From Caulobacter radicis (GTDB lineage Bacteria; Pseudomonadota; Alphaproteobacteria; Caulobacterales; Caulobacteraceae), in assembly GCF_003094615.1 (NCBI RefSeq), contig NZ_QDKO01000010.1, positions 227,431 through 291,430 on the forward strand: a DNA stretch of 64,000 bases, given 5' to 3'. The notes beneath the pieces were generated by a model. That model worked only from the letters and a program-made list of their open reading frames with translations. It was not told the DNA's origin and did not search any database. Position numbers and translations under genes: made by a program. Positions 57,774-64,000 of the stretch are shown here, in pieces (position 1 is the stretch's first letter; each line of letters begins with the position of its first letter).

Positions 57774-59860
57774 TGGAGGTTTTTGAAACTTGCCACGAGA
57801 TCAACAACCTTCTTACCGCCCGCAATGAACTTGCGGCGCGAAACCTTCTTATTCGTTTACTGGCTGACCTTGAGCAAGCTGGAACGCCGTATCCGCAGGT
57901 CGTGAACCACATGATCCGGGAGACCGGACTGTTTCCCTACCTTCAGCTCGATGGCGCGTCTTGGGACGTCAAATACGTCCATCAGGCCTTCGAGGTCGAC
58001 GTCGGTCGTCGCGTCGCAACCTTGCATCGCGAGCAGTCGAGCGTTCTGGCAAAGCTCTTGGACGGCACAAGCATCGCCGTTAGCGCGCCCACCAGCTTTG
58101 GCAAAAGCTTCATCATTGATGCGTTCATTGCGGCGAAGAAGCCCGACACCGTCGTGATCATCGTGCCGACCATCGCGCTGATGGATGAGACGCGTCGGCG
58201 GATATTCAAGAAATTCTCCAAAGACTATACGGTGATCACAGCGCCAGACACAGCACTTAGCGCGAAAAATATCCTTATATTCCCGCAGGAGCGTGCGTTC
58301 GGGTATTTAGATGTTCTAGATAAGATCGACTTGCTCGTTGTCGATGAATTTTACAAGGCCAGCCAAAAGCACGACAAGGAGCGTGCGCCTTCTCTGATCA
58401 AGGCGATATTGAAACTCTCAAAAAAGGCAACGCAGAGGTACTATCTAGCGCCGAACATCAAGAAGCTCGGTGAAAATGCGTTCACGAAGGGCATGGACTT
58501 CATTGAACTTCTAGATTTCAACACCGTATATCTGGATATCAAAGATCACTACAGCGCAATCGCGGGGGATGAAAAGAAGAAGGGCGAAAAGCTGATCGAG
58601 CTGATTTCGGCAGGGGATCAGAAGGCGCTCATCTATGCAGGAACCTACGCTGATATTAAGAGAGTTTCCGACCTCGTCATTGATCATTTGCCAAAGGTGG
58701 ATAACCCGTACACCAAACCTTTCGCGCAATGGCTTCGTGATAACTATAAACCCGATTGGATATTGGCGGACCTGGCGGACCGTGGTGTGGGCGTTCATAA
58801 CGGGCGCATGCACCGCTGCATAAGTCAGCTTCAGGTTAAGCTGTTTGAGTACGATAATGGCTTCAACAATATCGTCTCGACATCATCAATTATCGAGGGC
58901 GTCAACACCTCCGCCGAGAACGTCATTCTGTGGCGGAGCAAAATTGGAAAGAACAATCTAAAAGACTTCACCTACAAAAACATCATCGGTCGCGGCGGCC
59001 GGATGTTCAAATATTTCGTGGGAAACATCCATTTGCTCGATGCGCCACCGGTATCGGAGGACGCGCAGCTTGAGATCGAATTTCCCGAGGAAATTCTCGG
59101 GACTCTGGACGAAACCGGTGACGCCGAGCAGTTGACTGACCGTCAGGTTGAGAAAATCATCGAGTACAAAGTTCAGATGTCGTCGATTGTCGGCGAGGAG
59201 AACTTCGCGCGGATCAAGCGTGAAAACCTGCTCCACGACAGCGATGCCGATTTTCTACTGCGTCTGGCGACGGACATGCGGGACACCCCAGAAGATTGGA
59301 GAGGGTTCGCCTTCCTCAATTCCAGCAATTCGTCCAACTGGGAAAGCACGCTGTATAAGGTGCTCAAGTTGAAGCCGAATGGCTGGGACGCGCCGTGGAG
59401 CAACGTCGTCACCGTAACGAAGGCCATTGCCAACAATTGGAAGCAGGACCTCTCTCAGATTATCCGCTCTTTGGAAGAATCCGGGATCGATATCGAGGAA
59501 TTTTTCAAGCTCGAACGGGCGGTAACCTTCAAGCTGTCGGCGCTGCTCAGCGATACGAACGAATTGCACAAGTTGATCATTAACCCGTCCGTGGACGTCT
59601 CCGGCTTCGTGGGCCGGATGAGCCGCGCGTTCCTGCCAAGCGCGGTCTACCACCTGGAGGAGTACGGTCTTCCGAGGATGATCTCGAAGAAGATTCACCG
59701 TGCAGGCCTAATCAACTTCGAAGATCCTGACATGGACCTGCTGGTCGCCCTGGAGCGGTTCAAGCAGCTTGGGGAGGAAAAGGTCCTGGCGGCGCAAGAG
59801 TTGAGCCGGTTTGATCGCTTCGTCGTCAAATTCTTCTTTGACGGCATCACCGTGGACTGA
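57773..59860 (+). CDS. hamB: Hachiman HamB (DEAD/DEAH-type helicase)
   Basis: The 695-aa superfamily 2 helicase has motif I SAPTSFGKSFII, motif Ia IVPTIALMDETRRR, motif II as LLVVDEFYKAS (DEFY replacing DExH), and C-terminal motifs STSSIIEGVNTSAENVI and NIIGRGGRMFKY. It would survey DNA and unleash HamA. The length and its translational coupling to a DUF1837 gene define a Hachiman pair. Confidence 0.87.
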   Translation: MEVFETCHEINNLLTARNELAARNLLIRLLADLEQAGTPYPQVVNHMIRETGLFPYLQLDGASWDVKYVHQAFEVDVGRRVATLHREQSSVLAKLLDGTSIAVSAPTSFGKSFIIDAFIAAKKPDTVVIIVPTIALMDETRRRIFKKFSKDYTVITAPDTALSAKNILIFPQERAFGYLDVLDKIDLLVVDEFYKASQKHDKERAPSLIKAILKLSKKATQRYYLAPNIKKLGENAFTKGMDFIELLDFNTVYLDIKDHYSAIAGDEKKKGEKLIELISAGDQKALIYAGTYADIKRVSDLVIDHLPKVDNPYTKPFAQWLRDNYKPDWILADLADRGVGVHNGRMHRCISQLQVKLFEYDNGFNNIVSTSSIIEGVNTSAENVILWRSKIGKNNLKDFTYKNIIGRGGRMFKYFVGNIHLLDAPPVSEDAQLEIEFPEEILGTLDETGDAEQLTDRQVEKIIEYKVQMSSIVGEENFARIKRENLLHDSDADFLLRLATDMRDTPEDWRGFAFLNSSNSSNWESTLYKVLKLKPNGWDAPWSNVVTVTKAIANNWKQDLSQIIRSLEESGIDIEEFFKLERAVTFKLSALLSDTNELHKLIINPSVDVSGFVGRMSRAFLPSAVYHLEEYGLPRMISKKIHRAGLINFEDPDMDLLVALERFKQLGEEKVLAAQELSRFDRFVVKFFFDGITVD

Positions 59861-60030
59861 CGGCGGGGTCCAAACGTCAGCAACTGGCGCGAGACCGAGG
59901 TTAGCCCTTGCACTAATTCATGCGCATATTGGCGACCACCTGCAGCACTACGCCGATAGGGACAGCACTCAGGACCGCTGGGGCAGCCCGATTGGCCGCG
60001 GGCGCGGGTCAGGCGTGAGGGGAGAGGCCG

Positions 60031-61359
60031 ATGGCGGGGGCGCTGAAGGGCGACAGAGAGCTTTGCAGCGCGGCGAGCGCGTTTTTCCAAGGCGCGCAGG
60101 CCGACGTTCAACCGCTCACGACCAACTGGGCGGCCCTGATCAATCATCCTGGCGGCCACGTCGAAGATGGCATTCCGTTCATCACTACCCAGACTACACA
60201 GGCTGCCTATGATGCCGTCGTCCAACGGGCCCTCAAGGTTCTCGGGCCTGTGGTCTGCCACGACTCCGACGTGCATGATCTTCTTTGGCGGTTCGCCGGC
60301 GCGCGCGCCGCCAAGGGGCATGAGACCGCCATCGAGGCCACGGTGTCGAGCTTCCTAGAAGCGCTGGAAGCTGGCGCGGCCAGGGCATTGGTTTATGTCG
60401 ATCGCAACTACGCGATGGTGCTCGAACAAAACGTTGACGAGATCAGGATCGGTCCGGTTCGCGCCATCCGCACGCGCGTGCTCGACGCCGAGTTTCAGGC
60501 CCGTGAACCTGATCGGCAATGGCTCCTGGGTGTTGGTGGGCGGTCTCTGACGCTGTTCGAGAACGGGCCGGTCGCCTTCAACATGAGCGAGGTGGTCTGG
60601 TCGGTGGCCCTCGACGCCTCGCCGCGCACTGTTAAGGAGCAGGCAGCCTGGTTGATCGACGTCGCTTTGAGCCTGTTGCGGCTGCTGCACGAGGGCGTCA
60701 CCGTCTATTTCCCGCTCATCGGCGACGAAGAAGCCCACCCTCTGGCCGCCAGCGAGGCCCAGGACATGGCTCTGGTCTTTGACGGCAGCTCCATGAGCGG
60801 GGACGGCGGCGAACTTCGCGGCTACTACCGCATCGGTAGCGGGCTCGTGGCCATTACCCAGAGCCAAGCTTTCCTGAATCACGCCGGGGCCGTCTTCGAT
60901 CCGGCGCGCGGCACCGTCGGCGAGCGGTTCGCCCAGGGTCTGGGCTGGATGACCCGGGGGCGGCGCGCCATCGACCGGGCTGAGCGTCTGCTCTATTTCT
61001 TCACCGCCATCGAGGCCCTGCTGAGCAATGACGACAAGACCGCGCCCGTAACCCAGACGATTGCCCGCCACGCCGCCGTGATCCTTGCGCAGGACCCGGA
61101 CGAACGCGCTGACTTGGCGGCTCAGATCCGGGGCCTCTACGGGGCTCGCTCCAGCTTGGTCCACACCGGCAAAAGGTCAGTGAGCAAGTCCCAGGCCGAT
61201 ACGGTCCAGCAACTCGTCGAGCGGCTCTACGGTCAGGTGCTGGAAAAGATACCGCTCAGCACACGGCATCAGGCGTTCAACGCCACGCTGGCCAGGGCAA
61301 GCTATGGTGGGACTTGGCCGGTATCGGAGTTGAGAGGGCCTCAACTCGAGGTTGGCTAG
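60031..61359 (+). CDS. Apea-like HEPN-domain protein
   Basis: In the 442-aa protein, the C-terminal third shows RAERLLYFFTAIEALLSNDDKTAPVTQTIARHAAVIL and IRGLYGARSSLVHTGKRSVS, with an R-x4-H motif (Arg373-His378). This is the pattern of Apea-like HEPN domains. The N-terminal 250 residues are not recognised. It follows hamB by 170 bp on the same strand and may be an extra defence gene of the island. The gap 59861-60030 shows no gene. Confidence 0.65.
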   Translation: MAGALKGDRELCSAASAFFQGAQADVQPLTTNWAALINHPGGHVEDGIPFITTQTTQAAYDAVVQRALKVLGPVVCHDSDVHDLLWRFAGARAAKGHETAIEATVSSFLEALEAGAARALVYVDRNYAMVLEQNVDEIRIGPVRAIRTRVLDAEFQAREPDRQWLLGVGGRSLTLFENGPVAFNMSEVVWSVALDASPRTVKEQAAWLIDVALSLLRLLHEGVTVYFPLIGDEEAHPLAASEAQDMALVFDGSSMSGDGGELRGYYRIGSGLVAITQSQAFLNHAGAVFDPARGTVGERFAQGLGWMTRGRRAIDRAERLLYFFTAIEALLSNDDKTAPVTQTIARHAAVILAQDPDERADLAAQIRGLYGARSSLVHTGKRSVSKSQADTVQQLVERLYGQVLEKIPLSTRHQAFNATLARASYGGTWPVSELRGPQLEVG

Positions 61360-61523
61360 TCGGTTCGTCCGATCTGGCGCCCGTCAATGTTACGCCCTCC
61401 TTGAACGTCGTGTTCCTGGAGGTGCGCCAATGGCAGCAACTGGCGCGACCCGGCCGGCAGCGCAGACATTCGGATCGACTGACGAGGGTGGTGAGCGGAC
61501 ACGTGCCAGGATAGGTTTCGCGC

Positions 61524-61820
61524 ATGCCGTATCCCTTGAAAGTCGTTCTCCAAGCGCCCTTGAGCGCGCCCGATAAACTCCCGGCGTTTGTGGAGCAATG
61601 CGTGGCAGATCGTGTCGAGCTGATCTGCGTCGCTGGGCCGATGGCCGAAGAGATTGAAGATCAGATCGACTGGTTAGTAGTGGGCGACGGGTCCGATGCG
61701 GATCGGTTCATCGTCACAACCGCTCATCCCGACGAGCCTCTGGATCGCGTGATCAGCTTCGCGACAGCATGGTTGGGCGACGGAGCCGCTGGTGCATCTC
61801 CGGAGATCGTCCGGCTTTAA
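61524..61820 (+). CDS. Small hypothetical protein of the defence island
   Basis: The 98-aa protein has an alpha/beta-like pattern (PLKVVLQAPLSAPDKLPAFVEQCV, LICVAGPMAEEIEDQIDWLVVGD, DRFIVTTAHPDEPLDRVISFATAW). The FIVTTAHPDEPL segment reminds me of small DUF7684-type proteins, but I would not rely on that. It could be an immunity or accessory protein. An AGGATAGGTT box lies upstream of the ATG. Confidence 0.55.
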   Translation: MPYPLKVVLQAPLSAPDKLPAFVEQCVADRVELICVAGPMAEEIEDQIDWLVVGDGSDADRFIVTTAHPDEPLDRVISFATAWLGDGAAGASPEIVRL

Positions 61821-61912
61821 TCTCCGCTATGGGCGGTTGGCGGAAATCCCTAGCGGTCCCGAGTAATATCGGCGACTGAAAATAGCACCCGCTAGTGTTG
61901 ACGGATTTTTGC

Positions 61913-62422
61913 ATGACACATGAAGATATGTCGTCTGTTTCGCCTGAAAATCGTGACACCATTGAACGTTATCAACGATTAAGCCTTTCGATGCGCGGCA
62001 CATACGGGGAATTGCTCGCCCTGCACCTTTTGATTGAAGCCACTATAGAGGATTGCCTGAAGGTAATGCTACCGAACCCGCGCCCTTTTCTTGAGCGCGA
62101 CCCTAGCTTCGCGATGAAGCTCGCCTTGTTCGAAAGCCTTTTTTCGCCCAGTCAAAGGCAGGGCGAAATACTTGCGGCGGCCCGCACCATAAACACAACC
62201 CGCAACCAAATCGCGCACGGCGATGAGCCTGCCGTGATCGAGAAAGCGATCGATCGCATTTGCCAGATGGGTTCCAAGAACCTCGGTCTTGGCGAATTCG
62301 ATGCCGAACCTCAAATGAAGCGGCTTGCAGGTGTCGCTATCAAGGTTTGCGGCTTCCTCCTCGGAATGGTCGAAGGGGCCACTGGTCAAAAACCTCCCTC
62401 TCAAATCGGGGTGGAGGATTAA
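61913..62422 (+). CDS. HEPN-like protein
   Basis: The 169-aa helical protein has TINTTRNQIAHGDE, another R-x4-H motif (Arg97-His102), and a long helix MRGTYGELLALHLLIEATIEDCLKVML before it. These are features of HEPN/MAE-type proteins. Composition is lower in GC than the chromosome core. It is the last intact gene of the island. ATG 61913 is preferred over the upstream TTG. Confidence 0.6.
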   Translation: MTHEDMSSVSPENRDTIERYQRLSLSMRGTYGELLALHLLIEATIEDCLKVMLPNPRPFLERDPSFAMKLALFESLFSPSQRQGEILAAARTINTTRNQIAHGDEPAVIEKAIDRICQMGSKNLGLGEFDAEPQMKRLAGVAIKVCGFLLGMVEGATGQKPPSQIGVED

Positions 62423-63691
62423 GGCGGATATGGAGCAAGACACCGGACATATTGAATGTCGTAGGTGGGTCGTGCGCTGCCGTTGCCGGGCTGGCGCTGA
62501 ACGTCCTGTTTATGGAGGCGCACAAGCGGCAGTTCATGGCGCGGCCCGGCCAGCTAACCAGACCTTAGGATCGAACACACAGTGGAAGCTGTCGTCGATC
62601 AGGGGCGTAAATGAAACCCTCTGTATGAGCGTGCGCTACCGGAGGAGGTTCGTCGCAGCGACATCCAGCACCTTCTCTGCAGTCTGCGAGACTTTCTGCC
62701 AGAGATCTCGGAAGGCAACATTGTTACGGTCCTCGAGGCGGAGAAATGGCGCGAACAGGTCGAACGCCTCGTCGCACCAGAAGGTTGTCGATCAGGGTCC
62801 GGAACAGGCCGCGAAGGCGCCCATCGTCGCGCGTGCTCGAGACGATCGAACGCTCAGGCGAACTTCTCTCGCTATATCACGCCCCGCGCGATGAGGATGC
62901 CGATCAGGACTGCGGTGACACCAGACTGATAGGCCTTCACGTAACTGGGCGGCATCAACCGCGGCTCATGACCCAGGCCGATCAGCTAACGCGCCCAGTG
63001 GTGGGATGCGCCGCACGCCTCGATGCCGACTAGGCAAGGCTCCAGCTTGGCGAAGAACGACAACAGCCGCACTCGCGGGAGCTTTTGCCGAATGGCGACG
63101 GCGCCCTCCGCGTCGACCCCGTGCACCTGGAACACCGACTTGGCGATGTCCAAACCGATCGTGACAACCTGACCCATGGCTCTCCTCCAGCTCAAACCGG
63201 AAGCCAAGGCTGCCGGTGGGGTGGAGAGCCGTCCACAGCATCATTTGCGGACATTGGTTCAGCGCCAGGAACACGACGCTCCTGGGCCCGGCGTGCCAAT
63301 AGCCGACTCTGGATCACCTCCAAGAACACGACTTTAGCGCTCAGGTGGCGCACGCGCCTCGGGCCAAGAGGATCCAATCGCGCCGCGCGCCAAACTTCCT
63401 CTGTAGATGTCGTCAAATCGGCCGGTCGTTTCTCAGGCTCGATGCGATGCGGCAGATCGTCGCTAGAAATCTTCTCGTTCGTATCGCGGGTTTCCCGCAT
63501 AGCGCGAAATCAGGTCAATATTCTCCATCATCAAATTCTCTGAACAGAAAATAGCTACCTTTAATTGAGAACAAGCAACCCAAATCGGGCTCAATTTTCT
63601 AAGACCGCGACAAACCACACCTTCGAATTTTACCGTTCGTTGACCCCGGTTCGCCTCCTTTGGGCGAAAGCTTGACCTCGGAGGAAGCGCG
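62423..63691. other. Decayed right edge of the island
   Basis: About 1.27 kb without an intact gene. It holds an open remnant on the plus strand (62614-62790, reading NPLYERALPEEVRRSDIQHL and EAEKWREQVERLV) with no start codon, and the IS110 fragment. It also holds short degenerate sequences resembling others at 61.4 kb and 34.6 kb. The last 150 bp before 63692 are A/T-rich and probably carry the promoter of the chemotaxis gene. Confidence 0.6.
62926..63177 (-). pseudogene. IS110-family transposase N-terminal fragment
   Basis: It starts MGQVVTIGLDIAKSVFQVHG, the DEDD-type RuvC-like N-terminus of IS110 transposases (first Asp in GLDIAK). It continues to VGIEACGASHHWAR, where an in-frame TAG replaces the expected codon. 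After the stop the family sequence continues as LIGLGHEPRLMPPSYVK and then is lost. The rest of the transposase and its ends are absent, so it is an inactive relic. Confidence 0.82.
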
Positions 63692-64000
63692 GTGATTGGG
63701 TTACGCAAACGTTTGAATGGCAATCCGGCCCATACCTTGGCGGCGCTGGATCGTTCACTCGCCACGATCGAATTCGACCTGTCGGGCAAGATCCTGGCCG
63801 CCAACGCCAACTTCTGCGACGCCATGGGCTATGGGCTCTCTGAGATCGTCGGCAAGCACCACAGCCTGTTCGTCGAGCCTGAGTATGCGGCGAGTCAAGA
63901 CTACCGCGACTTCTGGTCCAAGCTCGGCCAAGGCGAGTTCGATGCGCGTGAATATCTGCGCATCGGCAAGGGCGGTCGCGAGGTCTGGATCCAGGCCTCC
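63692..64000 (+). CDS. PAS-domain chemotaxis-type receptor, N-terminal part (truncated by window edge)
   Basis: 103 codons are visible from GTG 63692, preceded by GGAGGAAG. The protein reads ALDRSLATIEFDLSGKILAANANFCDAMGYGLSEIVGKHHSLFVEPEYAAS and then REYLRIGKGGREVWIQAS, a canonical PAS domain with its beginning of PAC. This arrangement heads PAS-type methyl-accepting chemotaxis proteins (BdlA/Aer2-like). The signalling domain would lie beyond the window. Confidence 0.8.
   Translation, partial: MIGLRKRLNGNPAHTLAALDRSLATIEFDLSGKILAANANFCDAMGYGLSEIVGKHHSLFVEPEYAASQDYRDFWSKLGQGEFDAREYLRIGKGGREVWIQAS

Noticed and set aside
59811..60212. Plus-strand frame overlapping the end of hamB and the start of the Apea-like gene
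   Set aside because: It overlaps two better-supported genes in other frames and has no ribosome-binding site or domain.

Overview
The window looks like a chromosomal segment of a Caulobacter-type alphaproteobacterium. Base composition is very GC-rich throughout. It carries a CpdR-type cell-cycle response regulator, an ethylmalonyl-CoA mutase, large TonB-dependent receptors, GTG/TTG starts, an alphaproteobacterial suhB/mmgR-like small RNA, and a lasso-peptide locus of the caulonodin/astexin type.

Region 1 (1-34.4 kb) is mostly housekeeping and metabolic. It holds a cobalamin adenosyltransferase, a class I glutamine amidotransferase, a c-type cytochrome-like protein, a family 2 glycoside hydrolase, a hybrid histidine kinase, an extensin-like protein, an MFS transporter and ethylmalonyl-CoA mutase. 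A presumed catabolic cluster follows (TauD-type oxygenase, Rieske oxygenase, LigB/DODA dioxygenase, acetamidase, AraC regulator). After it come a polysaccharide deacetylase, an aminotransferase, a PQQ-type sugar dehydrogenase, a TonB receptor, TypA/BipA, an sRNA, an N-formylglutamate amidohydrolase, CpdR and tRNA-Val(GAC). Four copies of a GC-rich palindromic intergenic repeat punctuate the region. One strikingly AT-rich HEPN-like gene (4.8-5.5 kb) is a clear recent insertion.

Region 2 (34.5-37.5 kb), directly after tRNA-Val, holds remnants of an integrated element: DUF2285/DUF6499-type genes, one of them broken, and an XRE regulator. No integrase is visible in the window.

Region 3 (37.5-48.65 kb) is a complete lasso-peptide system. 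It has a GntR regulator, three short precursor genes (41, 46 and 41 aa, each with an 18-residue core beginning Ala, with Glu9 and ending in Pro), the B leader peptidase and the C cyclase. On the opposite strand a convergent operon encodes an ECF sigma factor, FecR, a TonB receptor with an STN domain, and a lasso isopeptidase. No McjD-type exporter is present. The layout fits secretion, re-import and intracellular opening of the lasso peptides.

Region 4 (48.7-62.4 kb) is a defence island. Two tandem XRE regulators each sit behind the same 10-bp inverted repeat with a 14-bp spacer. A tight operon follows: Gabija-like GajA and GajB (ATGA overlap), a phosphoribosyltransferase/winged-helix protein, a retron ncRNA whose a1 and a2 ends pair over 15 nt, a retron reverse transcriptase and a HEPN-like gene. 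A two-gene Hachiman system (HamA/HamB) is next, then two more HEPN-like proteins. The right edge (62.4-63.7 kb) is decayed and includes a nonsense-mutated IS110 fragment. The window ends inside a PAS-domain chemotaxis-type protein.
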